A stretch of 41,141 nucleotides of DNA from contig NZ_JAMXOT010000080.1 in the NCBI RefSeq assembly GCF_024220515.1, positions 1 to 41,141 of the forward strand. Reading direction: 5' to 3'. The notes beneath the pieces are model-generated. The model saw nothing but the letters and a program-made list of their open reading frames with translations. It was not told the origin of the DNA and did not search any database. A program made the translations under genes and the position numbers. Source of the DNA: Oscillatoria sp. HE19RPO (GTDB taxonomy: Bacteria; Cyanobacteriota; Cyanobacteriia; Cyanobacteriales; Laspinemataceae). Shown here one piece after another: positions 1-6,361 of the stretch. Numbering within the stretch: position 1 is the first letter of the stretch; each line of letters starts with the position of its first letter.

Positions 1-406
1 TGCAGGGTTAAGAGTTTTGAATGTAAATCTCGCAGTGAGGCATCACTGGAGAGCCAGCTTTCCACTTGCTGACGTTCAGTTTCAGTCACCTCACCATCGA
101 GGTAGGCACTGAGTAACTCAAATCTATCTGCAGGAATAGCGGCAATTGGGCGATCGACAACCAGAGGCGTGACGGCTTCTGGTTGTTCGATTTCGTCAAT
201 CCGACTAAAGACACCCTTGAGCAAAGCATCTACAGGCTGAGTCTGCGGTGGTGCCGGTAGGGAGGTCAATCCCTGATGCAGGGTTAAGAGTCTCGAATGT
301 AAGTCTCGCAGTGAGGCATCCTGTTCGAGCCAGACCTCTACTTGTTGACGTTCGGTGTCAGTGACTTCGCCGTCGAGGTAAGCGCTGAGTAATTCAAATT
401 GATCGG
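1..406 (-). repeat. In-frame tandem duplication, 276-bp period, inside the anti-sigma gene
   Basis: Bases 1 to about 145 align with 277 to about 406 at high identity, starting from the shared TGCAGGGTTAAGAG. The offset is exactly 276 bp (92 codons), so the frame is kept. Many differences are at third codon positions, which suggests the duplication has been maintained as coding sequence. Confidence 0.85.
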
Positions 407-551
407 CGCTGTGAGCATCGATCAAGGCTGAATCTGGGGTCACGGAATTCCATAGTGCCATTGGCTGATTGCGATCGGTTAAATTAAAAGATCGTGAACC
501 CCCTAGGGCTTGTTTTTTGGGAGCGTGATGGGATTCATAGTTAGGATTCAT
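1..551 (-). CDS. Anti-sigma factor for the adjacent ECF sigma factor, 3' part beyond window edge
   Basis: The reading frame is open from an ATG at 551 to the window edge, giving 183 residues without a stop, so the C-terminus is missing. The N-terminus (about 45 residues) is followed by a module beginning DQFELLSAYLDGEVTDTERQ and running to LLTLHQGL. After a linker it is repeated as DRFELLSAYLDGEVTETERQ...LLTL, with a period of 92 codons (276 bp). The 'ELLSAYLDGE' signature is typical of the N-terminal sigma-binding part of cyanobacterial anti-sigma factors of the RseA/zinc-finger type. It lies 166 bp downstream of, and in the same direction as, the ECF sigma gene, the arrangement known for SigG and its anti-sigma (SapG). 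I infer it sequesters that sigma factor. The doubled module is unusual. The visible part has no Cys pair or membrane segment; a membrane anchor may lie beyond the edge. Confidence 0.8.
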   Translation of the reverse strand, partial: MNPNYESHHAPKKQALGGSRSFNLTDRNQPMALWNSVTPDSALIDAHSADQFELLSAYLDGEVTDTERQQVEVWLEQDASLRDLHSRLLTLHQGLTSLPAPPQTQPVDALLKGVFSRIDEIEQPEAVTPLVVDRPIAAIPADRFELLSAYLDGEVTETERQQVESWLSSDASLRDLHSKLLTL

Positions 552-717
552 GTCAACACCACCACCAAATTAAACTGGATAATGCACCCTGAATAATAAT
601 CACAACTGCAAGCTTGTTTACTAATAATCATATCTGAATAGATTGGGCGTCTAACGTTGAGAAATACAACGTTAAGTTACATGAGAAAATTGCGTTTCCA
701 ATACCGCAACCCGACGC

Positions 718-1374
718 CTAACTGTCCAAATAAGTTTGAAGTTGAACTTGCAGACGCTGACGGGCGCGGGCAATTCTCGATTTTACGGTGCCGAGAGAAA
801 CGCCGGTAATTTCAGCAATTTCCTCGTAAGCTAATCCTTCAATTTCGCGCAGGACAATAGTCGTGCGGAATACTTCAGGTAAATCAGCGATCGCGGCGCG
901 TAATTGGTCGTAAAATTCGCGGGTCGTCAAGTCATCTTCCGGACCGGGTTCATCGGCAGCTATTTCCCAATCCATTTGCCCATCCTCTAACATCCGAGGG
1001 GCATCTAAAGACAGGGGGTCGCGCACCCGCTTGCGCTTGCGTAGCTCATCGTAGAACAAATTCGTAGCAATTCGGCTTAACCAACCCCGGAATTTAACCG
1101 GGTCGTTTAACCGTTTGACATTGCGGTAAACCCGAATCCAAACTTCCTGTGCTAAATCTGCCCGGTCTTGCCAATCAGGAGCCAAGTGGTACAAAATTTT
1201 ATCCACATGAGACTGATAACGGCGTAGCAGTTCAGCGAACGCCGACCGGTCAGGGCTGAGGCCCTCCTGACAGCGCAGGACTAAATCGTAATTTGACAGT
1301 TTATCTGGTTGCACTGAGGCTGGAGAATTAGTGGCCTCACCCGTTTGCCAGGATGTAGAAGGAGTGTAACTCAT
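718..1374 (-). CDS. sigG: ECF (group 3) RNA polymerase sigma factor, SigG type
   Basis: A 218-residue ECF sigma factor that would direct RNA polymerase to stress-type promoters. An N-terminal leader of about 25 residues precedes region 2 (about 43-117), which contains DLAQEVWIRVYRNVKRL and FRGWLSRIATNLFYDELRKR. An acidic linker follows (about 118-155), then region 4 (about 158-212) with LPEVFRTTIVLREIEGLAYE and the helix-turn-helix segment GVSLGTVKSRIARARQRL. Length and order fit cyanobacterial SigG, which is linked to cell-envelope and oxidative stress. The next gene downstream encodes a matching anti-sigma factor, so activity is probably held by protein sequestration. RpoE is the general alternative name. 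The class is certain; assignment to SigG is inferred from the linker, the neighbour and the cyanobacterial context. Confidence 0.9.
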   Translation of the reverse strand: MSYTPSTSWQTGEATNSPASVQPDKLSNYDLVLRCQEGLSPDRSAFAELLRRYQSHVDKILYHLAPDWQDRADLAQEVWIRVYRNVKRLNDPVKFRGWLSRIATNLFYDELRKRKRVRDPLSLDAPRMLEDGQMDWEIAADEPGPEDDLTTREFYDQLRAAIADLPEVFRTTIVLREIEGLAYEEIAEITGVSLGTVKSRIARARQRLQVQLQTYLDS

Positions 1375-1929
1375 CTGTTAAAAACGGGTCGGAAACCCCG
1401 TCATTTACGGCGAGAATGTGGAGAGTTTTTTTCCTGGATCAATCATAAATAATCATCCGATGGAACTCTCCGAAACCCTTATGTGTTCTCCTTGCCGACC
1501 GCTACCGTGATGTCCGCCTTTTAGACGAGTCTGGCAATTCAGACTTTGACATCATCCGAATTACGGGGGTATTCATCAACTGTTTACCCGGTAACGGCTT
1601 GATTGGCAGTGTCAGCGTTTAAGTTCCGGATGATTGCCCGAAGCCCCTTCCAGTCGAAAGGGTGCTGATGGGGTTGGAATGATTGCTATAACATTCCAGG
1701 TACTGGAGACGCTTTTATCCTAGCAAAAGTTCCCGTTTCCGGGAGTTGGGTGAGTGGCACTTTTAGTTTTGTCTCTATAGAGTGCAAGACTCTTGAACGG
1801 GTCAATTGTTTCCCCGGGTTCTTAATTTTCAGCGATCGCTCAGAACCGTTTATCCCAGAAAACCCCAGACCACAAGTTTGAACACTCCTATCCCATTTTA
1901 ACAAGTCGAGACAAGTCGAGTTCTGGTTA
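1375..1929. other. Intergenic region upstream of the sigma factor gene
   Basis: About 550 bases hold no convincing gene. An 84-codon minus-strand frame at 1686-1940 lacks protein-like composition and a ribosome-binding site and is rejected. The sigma gene promoter presumably lies here, but no clear -35/-10 pair was recognised. Confidence 0.4.
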
Positions 1930-2103
1930 GGGAACTCCAAAAAATAAAATCTCCAAAACGTTCGTTCGTATGACGGATCAACGGAGTAGCCCCCTCAATG
2001 TAGGGGCGCAATGCTTGCGCCCTCCGGAGGGCCTGCGCATTGCGCCCCTACAGATACCTTCCTTTCAGTTAAACGGTTGGAGGATTTATATTTTGCAATT
2101 CCC
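1930..2103. mobile_element. R3 MITE-like element, copy 1 (174 bp)
   Basis: Imperfect terminal inverted repeats of about 33 bp: the left end begins GGGAACTCCAAAAAATAAAA, and the right end read on the minus strand begins GGGAATTGCAAAATATAAAT. The core is a near-palindrome, GTAGGGGCGCAATGC...GCATTGCGCCCCTAC. The right end touches the moaE stop codon at 2104. TTA flanks both ends and could be a 3-bp target duplication. It is closely similar to 30149-30293. Confidence 0.75.
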
Positions 2104-2598
2104 TTATTCGTCCTGGGCTTCACAAGCGCCAATACTGACCCAAGAACTAGAACCATCAGCCCAATGTTCTTTTTTCCAGATAGGGGCATTGTGCTTGAGG
2201 GTATCGATCGCATACTGACAGGCTTCAAAGGCTTCCCGGCGATGGGGACAACCCACCGCCACTAAAACACTAATTTCGCCAATTTGTAAGCGCCCGGTAC
2301 GATGAAAAATCACCACCCGCTTCACATCGGGCCAACTGGACCGGATTGAGGCAGCAATTTGCTGAAAAACTGCCACCGCCATTGGTGCATAAGCTTGATA
2401 CTCCAGGGCAACCACGGGTTTCCCATCGGTTTGATTGCGAACCATGCCACTCATGACCACCACCGCCCCATTGCCAGGGTCATCAGCTAGGGCATAAACT
2501 TCCTCTAACGATAAGGGGGCGAAAGTCAGAGCAAAGCGATCGCTGTTTGAGGAAGCGATCGCATCCGGAACCGGGGTTGATAAGGTTGGGTTGGTCAT
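2104..2598 (-). CDS. moaE: Molybdopterin synthase catalytic subunit MoaE
   Basis: MoaE is the large subunit of molybdopterin synthase. With MoaD thiocarboxylate it inserts the dithiolene sulfurs into precursor Z (cPMP) in cytosolic molybdenum-cofactor synthesis. The 164-residue protein has the family blocks LSLEEVYALADDPGNGAVVV, GMVRNQTDGKPVVALEYQAY, VVIFHRTGRLQIGEISVLVA and the active-site segment KHNAPIWKKE with its conserved lysines. The N-terminal ~20 residues are variable. The start may be either the first ATG at 2598 or slightly downstream. No other cofactor genes (moaD, moaA) are adjacent. The stop codon abuts the R3 element, so any native terminator may be displaced. Confidence 0.95.
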   Translation of the reverse strand: MTNPTLSTPVPDAIASSNSDRFALTFAPLSLEEVYALADDPGNGAVVVMSGMVRNQTDGKPVVALEYQAYAPMAVAVFQQIAASIRSSWPDVKRVVIFHRTGRLQIGEISVLVAVGCPHRREAFEACQYAIDTLKHNAPIWKKEHWADGSSSWVSIGACEAQDE

Positions 2599-2621
2599 AG
2601 TTGATGCACGTTCTTGGGGTC

Positions 2622-2744
2622 ATACCGAATTCGGTTTTCAAAGGTCTATAAAAACCCACACCCTCAAGGGTGGGGCTATACAGACGAAGCCTGCCTACGC
2701 AGGCTACAAGATTAAAATAGGTCTTTAACAACCGGATTGTGTAT
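2622..2744. mobile_element. R4 MITE-like element, full-length copy (123 bp)
   Basis: Terminal inverted repeats ATACCGAATTCGGTT and AACCGGATTGTGTAT enclose the characteristic core: 'caccctcaagggtgggg', then 'ctatacagacgaagc', then 'ctacgcaggcta'. Related full copies lie at 36245-36368 and 40927-41050, and core-only copies at 4331-4597. It separates pyrB (upstream) from moaE. Confidence 0.7.
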
Positions 2745-2789
2745 CACTTCCCACTCAGTTTAAAATCCCTGAGTGCAAAGACCTCCATT

Positions 2790-3782
2790 CTACTGAACCT
2801 TGCCGCCCCCCATCAGATAGAGCAACGCCATGCGGACCGCCACCCCAGAGGTCACTTGTTGAGAAATTAGGCTAAACTGGGGGTCATCCATCAGGTCGGA
2901 ACTAATTTCTACCCCTCGATTCACGGGACCCGGATGTAATAGTTTCACATTCGGGTTGCAGAGTTTGAGGCGATCGCGGGTAATCCCATAATGCTGATGA
3001 TACTCCCGCAAACTCGGCAAAAGATGCTGGCTCATCCGCTCTTTTTGTAATCGCAGAGTCATCACAAAATCAGCATTTTCCAGGGCTTCTTCTACCGTCC
3101 AATGTAACGACAACTGACCGGCTCTGCCCACCCCCATATCTGCAAACAGTTGAGGCAGGAGGGTCGGAGGTCCCGCCAGATGCAGTTCAGCCCCCGTGGC
3201 TGCCGTCAGACTCCAGATATTCGATCGCGCCACCCGCGAATGGAGAATATCCCCAACGATCGCAATTTTTTTACCCTGCAACAGTTCCAGGCGAGGACGG
3301 TCCCGATCCAGCAGGGAGCAAATGGTAAACAAATCCAGCAATCCTTGGGAGGGATGTTCATGTTGTCCATCTCCAGCATTCAGGACCCCCACCCGGGAAC
3401 CCAGTCGGTCCATTTCCGTGGCGATCGCCTGGGGGACTCCCGCCTCCCGATGGCGAATCACCATCAAATCGGTTCCCATTGCCAAATAAGTTTTAGCCGT
3501 ATCCAAAATCGTCTCCCCTTTCGTCAGGGAAGAGGACCCGGGGGCAAAATTCAAGGTATCTGCGGAGAGTCGTTTGGCTGCCAGTTCAAAACTGCTACGG
3601 GTGCGAGTTGAAGGTTCAAAGAATAAATTAGCCACCACCTGCCCTTGCAGGGTCGGCACTTTTTTCATCCGTCGGGAGAGGACCTCCCCAAAACTCGCGG
3701 CAGTTTGCAGCACCGTATCGTATTCTGAAGAAACAAAATCAGCCAAAGAAATAATGTGGCGGCGAGTCCATGTAGTAGCCAT
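2790..3782 (-). CDS. pyrB: Aspartate carbamoyltransferase, catalytic chain
   Basis: Catalyses carbamoyl phosphate + aspartate to N-carbamoylaspartate, the committed step of pyrimidine synthesis, in the cytosol. The 330-residue protein has the carbamoyl-phosphate loop [13 protein letters not shown] (about 53-65), [18 protein letters not shown], the [18 protein letters not shown] block, [17 protein letters not shown] and the C-terminal [10 protein letters not shown] aspartate-binding region. Length and N-terminus ([16 protein letters not shown]) match cyanobacterial PyrB. The start codon occupies 3780-3782 and shares two bases with the start codon of the divergent lipoprotein gene, so promoter and leader must lie inside the neighbour's coding sequence. 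No strong Shine-Dalgarno sequence is visible. No pyrI-type regulatory chain is adjacent. Confidence 0.97.
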   Translation of the reverse strand: MATTWTRRHIISLADFVSSEYDTVLQTAASFGEVLSRRMKKVPTLQGQVVANLFFEPSTRTRSSFELAAKRLSADTLNFAPGSSSLTKGETILDTAKTYLAMGTDLMVIRHREAGVPQAIATEMDRLGSRVGVLNAGDGQHEHPSQGLLDLFTICSLLDRDRPRLELLQGKKIAIVGDILHSRVARSNIWSLTAATGAELHLAGPPTLLPQLFADMGVGRAGQLSLHWTVEEALENADFVMTLRLQKERMSQHLLPSLREYHQHYGITRDRLKLCNPNVKLLHPGPVNRGVEISSDLMDDPQFSLISQQVTSGVAVRMALLYLMGGGKVQ

Positions 3783-4323
3783 GCAAGAAGTTTTTCACTC
3801 GAATTCTATCCTCAAAAAATATATAGCCCAGCCGATCATTGGCATCACTCTTGTGATTTTATTGTCCGTGGCTGGCTGTGGTGCCCCACCCACCACCACG
3901 GACCCAGGGATGCCCTCATCCCCGTCCAATGGGGCGGTTTCTCCGGATACCCAACAACCCCAGTCGGTAGCTACAGCCAACGTAACGATTTACGAAGTTG
4001 ACTCCCAGTGTCAAGAATTGCTGCCGCAAACGGTGTCAGTTCCTGCCGATCGCCCGATTGAGGCGGCAGTGGGTCAAGTCATCCAAAATGCCGGGACAGT
4101 CGATTTTAATATCGTCGGTTATCGGGTGACGGTGGATAACACCACGGGAGTGGCCACGGTGGATCTGCGGGCGGACCCCAATACTCAACGGCAATTTGTC
4201 TCCCTGTCTAGCTGTGAGCGGTTTTCCCTCTTCGGCAGTCTGGAGAGAACCTTAACGGAAAATCCCCAGTGGCAGATTGAGACTGTGGAATTTACTGAGC
4301 GCGGAGTACCTTTGGAGATTTAA
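3781..4323 (+). CDS. GerMN-domain lipoprotein, probable
   Basis: A 180-residue exported protein of unknown exact role. Residues ~15-32 are hydrophobic ([15 protein letters not shown]) and end in a lipobox VAGC, predicting lipid attachment to Cys. A Pro/Ser/Thr-rich spacer follows. The C-terminal domain (about 65-180: ITIYEVD-like start, [45 protein letters not shown]) resembles the GerMN (sporulation/germination) fold common in cyanobacterial lipoproteins. The ATG at 3781 is used because no later in-frame start precedes the signal peptide. An upstream frame exists (ATGs at 3574 and 3763), but those overlap pyrB antisense. The start overlaps the pyrB start codon. Repeats follow downstream. The domain call is by recall, not by search. 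Confidence 0.75.
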   Translation: MQEVFHSNSILKKYIAQPIIGITLVILLSVAGCGAPPTTTDPGMPSSPSNGAVSPDTQQPQSVATANVTIYEVDSQCQELLPQTVSVPADRPIEAAVGQVIQNAGTVDFNIVGYRVTVDNTTGVATVDLRADPNTQRQFVSLSSCERFSLFGSLERTLTENPQWQIETVEFTERGVPLEI

Positions 4324-4330
4324 ACTCAGG

Positions 4331-4384
4331 CCCGCACCCTCAAGGGTGGAGGCTCACAAGACGAAGCGGTGCCTGCGCGGGCTA
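4331..4384 (+). repeat. R4 core repeat, copy a
   Basis: 'cccgcaccctcaagggtgg' followed by 'acgaagcggtgcctgcgcgg' and 'gcta' matches the R4 core, without recognisable R4 terminal repeats. It is followed directly by a fragment of an R3 end. Confidence 0.7.
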
Positions 4385-4385
4385 A

Positions 4386-4414
4386 GGGAACTCCAAAACA
4401 TAAAATATCCAAAA
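4386..4414 (+). repeat. R3 terminal-repeat fragment
   Basis: GGGAACTCCAAAACATAAAA continuing to TATCCAAAAC matches the left end of R3 elements (1930, 30149). It stops where an R4 core begins, so this looks like a solo or truncated end. Confidence 0.6.
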
Positions 4415-4416
4415 CA

Positions 4417-4469
4417 CCCGCACCCTGAAGGGTGGGGCTACACAGACGAAGCGGTGCCTGCGCGGGCTA
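4417..4469 (+). repeat. R4 core repeat, copy b
   Basis: The same core as copy a ('cccgcaccctgaagggtggg' ... 'gcggtgcctgcgcgggcta'). It faces an inverted copy at 4547-4597, so the two can pair as a long hairpin between two convergent genes. Confidence 0.7.
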
Positions 4470-4546
4470 AAAGAGTCTTGTTTAGGTGCTTAACCTTATG
4501 ATGCAATAGCAATTTATTTGTGGGAATACCCTAAACTTTATTCTTC

Positions 4547-4597
4547 AGCCTGCGTAGGCAGGCTTTGTCCGTATAGCCCCACCCTTCAGGGTGCGGG
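4547..4597 (-). repeat. R4 core repeat, copy c (inverted)
   Basis: 'agcctgcgtaggcaggcttt' then 'gtccgtatagccccaccctt' and 'cagggtgcggg' is the reverse complement of the R4 core. It lies just 3' of the MPG glycosylase stop codon on that gene's coding strand. Confidence 0.7.
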
Positions 4598-4622
4598 TTT
4601 TCTGTGTGGCGTCATCAAATCT

Positions 4623-5228
4623 TTACAATTTGGAGACGGAGAGACTGTTTGCCAAGTACCACCGCCAAGGCAAGTCGGTGCCTACGGAAATCCCAATCCG
4701 GGTGGTTTGAACTAAGCTCAGGGTCCCTTGGTCTAACTGCTGCTGAAATTCTGGGGTCCGATGTTCCAAGCACAAAGGACCCCCAGGCTGTAAGGGGCGA
4801 TCGTTCAAACTGCGATCGATTTCCAGGGTCCGACAGAGTTTCCCGGGTCCTGCGGCAATCCTAGATAACTTTTCCTTCTTCTGGAGTCCCTGTGGCATGA
4901 TATCCAGTTGTAAGGCGCGAATCAGGACTGCACTGGGAACCCCTGGGCGATCGCATACAATATTCAGGCAGTGGTACATCCCATAAATCAGATAGACATA
5001 AATCGTTCCCGGGGGTCCAAACATGGCCTGATTACGTGGGGTACGGCTTCGGTAGGCATGACTGGCGGGGTCTCCCGGTTGGTAGGCTTCAGTTTCGGCG
5101 ATCGTCCCCCGAATTTGTGGTCCATCGGGCAGTTGCCGGACTAACGTGCAACCGATTAAAGCCGGTGCGACTTCGGTTGATGGACGGGCCAGCCATTCAG
5201 GTTCTACAATAGTCATGCTTGGTTTCAT
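4623..5228 (-). CDS. DNA-3-methyladenine glycosylase (AAG/MPG family)
   Basis: Base-excision repair enzyme that removes alkylated purines such as 3-methyladenine from DNA. The 201-residue protein has the AAG-type blocks LARPSTEVAPALIGCTLVR, GTIAETEAY (containing the catalytic Glu), DPASHAYRSRTPRNQAMFG, GTIYVYLIYGMYHCLNIVCD, AVLIRALQL and AAGPGKLCRTLEI. It ends with the typical RIGISVGTDLPWRWYL segment. Family length is about 190-210, so it is complete. The start could be the ATG at 5228 or the one at 5216; an AGGA lies just ahead of the first. It stands alone and points towards the lipoprotein gene. Confidence 0.93.
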   Translation of the reverse strand: MKPSMTIVEPEWLARPSTEVAPALIGCTLVRQLPDGPQIRGTIAETEAYQPGDPASHAYRSRTPRNQAMFGPPGTIYVYLIYGMYHCLNIVCDRPGVPSAVLIRALQLDIMPQGLQKKEKLSRIAAGPGKLCRTLEIDRSLNDRPLQPGGPLCLEHRTPEFQQQLDQGTLSLVQTTRIGISVGTDLPWRWYLANSLSVSKL

Positions 5229-5258
5229 TCATCCTGGTTTTGTTGTTTCTGGAAATTT

Positions 5259-5381
5259 ATGGATATTAAAGTAATTCTGCCGATTCTCAGCATTGTTTTT
5301 ATCGTATCTTGCCTGTTTTTTGGCACCAAAAACGGCTTCTACGATTCTGATAACTATCACGGGAACGGATCGGCGCACTAA
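5259..5381 (+). CDS. 40-residue single-span membrane protein
   Basis: A short frame starting at ATG 5259 and ending in TAA at 5379-5381, divergent from the MPG gene. Residues 4-22 (KVILPILSIVFIVSCLFF) form one membrane helix. The hydrophilic tail is GTKNGFYDSDNYHGNGSAH, rich in Gly, Asp and His. A strong intrinsic terminator begins 29 bp after the stop, which supports a real transcript. I do not recognise the family. Size and shape resemble small photosynthetic-complex subunits of cyanobacteria, but no named Psb/Psa/Pet motif was matched. Translation and function are inferred. Confidence 0.6.
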   Translation: MDIKVILPILSIVFIVSCLFFGTKNGFYDSDNYHGNGSAH

Positions 5382-5409
5382 TTAGTCTGAGTCGCTTTGA
5401 TTTGAATTT

Positions 5410-5440
5410 AAAAAAGACACCTGCCGAGGGTGTCTTTTTT
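5410..5440 (+). terminator. Intrinsic terminator after the 40-residue membrane protein
   Basis: The hairpin stem AAAAAAGACACC pairs with GGTGTCTTTTTT across a short loop. The 3' arm ends in a T run, so it can work in either direction. Confidence 0.85.
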
Positions 5441-5526
5441 CCGGCTGAACCACTTGCAAATCACCCCAGGGTGATTTGTTCCCCATCCCCAGTTTGCTCA
5501 AGTTTTGTAAAGTTATCCTGAAATAC

Positions 5527-5561
5527 TTGACACCGATTTGAAAAACTGTAAAAATTAATAC
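5527..5561 (+). promoter_or_regulatory. gifB promoter with overlapping NtcA-type box
   Basis: TTGACA at 5527-5532 is a good -35. TAAAAA at 5549-5554, 16 bp away, is a weak -10. GTA-N8-TAC (5548-5561, extended to TGTA...TACA) matches the NtcA consensus and overlaps the -10. In Synechocystis the gif genes are repressed by NtcA through promoter-overlapping sites, so repression is the natural reading. The match is seen in the sequence; binding is inferred. Confidence 0.6.
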
Positions 5562-5573
5562 AGAATTTATTGA

Positions 5574-5661
5574 TACGTTCATCTCTACCGGCTTTGCGAA
5601 CTACCTGATTGTTAGGTCCCCGGCAGGGACGGAAGTAGGGAGTTGTCCCGAAGGAACGCGG
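5574..5661 (+). ncRNA. Glutamine riboswitch (glnA RNA motif)
   Basis: Conserved glnA-motif blocks appear in order: CGTTCATCTCT at 5576-5586; hairpin GTCCC-cggca-GGGAC ending at 5630 and running into GACGGAAGTAGGG; then CCGAAGGAACGCG ending at 5660. CGTTC (5576-5580) pairs with GAACG (5654-5658) to close P1. The motif is known to bind L-glutamine and, in Synechocystis, to raise gifB expression when glutamine is plentiful. Here it ends 42 bp before a gifB-like start codon. A Rfam/Infernal search would confirm it. Confidence 0.88.
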
Positions 5662-5702
5662 CTTACTCAATCACGAAGCTGTTTTAGGAGTAGAAGACGC
5701 GC

Positions 5703-6164
5703 ATGAAACTTACCTATCGTGGGATTAGCTATGAATCCAACCCCGTTCCCACCCCCAACAAGACCCCTCTGGAACTAACAGGTCAATATCGGGGCGTACA
5801 CTGGCGCTTAAGCAATGCCCTCACGTATCCGATGGAAGAACCACCTGCTGAACTGATGTATCGCGGTGCCACCTATTCTACAGGTACTGCCCAGGTGGTT
5901 GTCAAAGAAAGCTATGAAACTCCCGCCTGCATTCCCACCTCCCCTGTGGATCAATTATGGGTCGCGAATTTAGAAGAAAAAGCTCGGGCTTTGGCCCTTT
6001 CCAATGGCCGTTCAATTAAGAAACGGCAACAGGCTATGCTCGGTCGAGTGGCGGCTGAAGTGGGTCTATCTAGCGATATTTCCAACTACTGGAATCGCAT
6101 TCAAGGCAAAGTTCATCCGAGTTTTCGAGCTTCCTATTCCCGCAGTTCGGTTTCCTTAAGTTAA
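5703..6164 (+). CDS. gifB: Glutamine synthetase inactivating factor, IF17-like, with N-terminal DUF4278
   Basis: A small protein expected to bind and inhibit glutamine synthetase when nitrogen is plentiful. Residues 1-60 are DUF4278-like (MKLTYRGISYESN; LTGQYRGVHWRL; ELMYRGATY appears twice-like). Residues ~98-153 resemble the IF7/IF17 inhibitory region: SIKKRQQAMLGRVAAEVGL, YWNRIQGKVHPSFRASYSRS, ending SVSLS, with many basic residues. The length of 153 is near that of Synechocystis IF17 (149). AGGAG at 5686-5690 precedes the ATG by 12 bp. The upstream glutamine riboswitch and NtcA-type box support the assignment independently. A terminator follows at 6315. No glutamine synthetase gene is in the window. 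Confidence 0.85.
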   Translation: MKLTYRGISYESNPVPTPNKTPLELTGQYRGVHWRLSNALTYPMEEPPAELMYRGATYSTGTAQVVVKESYETPACIPTSPVDQLWVANLEEKARALALSNGRSIKKRQQAMLGRVAAEVGLSSDISNYWNRIQGKVHPSFRASYSRSSVSLS

Positions 6165-6189
6165 TCAAAGATTCCTGAACTAAATTCAC

Positions 6190-6287
6190 AGGAATTACCC
6201 ATATTTTGATAATCCACCCCAAATGTAGAGGCGATTCGCGAATCGCCTCTACATTTGGGTTTTTATTTTCAAGATGGGGTAAGTCCT
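6190..6287. mobile_element. R1 MITE-like element, copy 1 (98 bp)
   Basis: Diverged terminal repeats AGGAATTACCCA and TGGGGTAAGTCCT enclose the perfect palindrome ATGTAGAGGCG...CGCCTCTACAT with centre ATTCGCGAAT. Its length equals copies 14266-14363 and 35001-35098. Confidence 0.75.
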
Positions 6288-6314
6288 GATTCAACAAGTT
6301 TTAACGGTTTTAGC

Positions 6315-6336
6315 CACCCCAAAAGGGGTGTTTTTT
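6315..6336 (+). terminator. Intrinsic terminator for gifB
   Basis: CACCCC-AAAA-GGGGTG followed by six T's. It is 150 bp after the gifB stop, with an R1 element in between. Confidence 0.85.
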
Positions 6337-6361
6337 GCGCCATCCAGTTCAAGATAAAATC

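Noticed and set aside
1686-1940. 84-codon minus-strand frame upstream of the sigma factor gene
   Set aside because: No ribosome-binding site, no recognisable motif, and it runs into the R3 repeat.
1970-2265. Several short frames across 1970-2265 on both strands
   Set aside because: They come from the palindromic R3 element and moaE antisense; palindromes leave both strands open.
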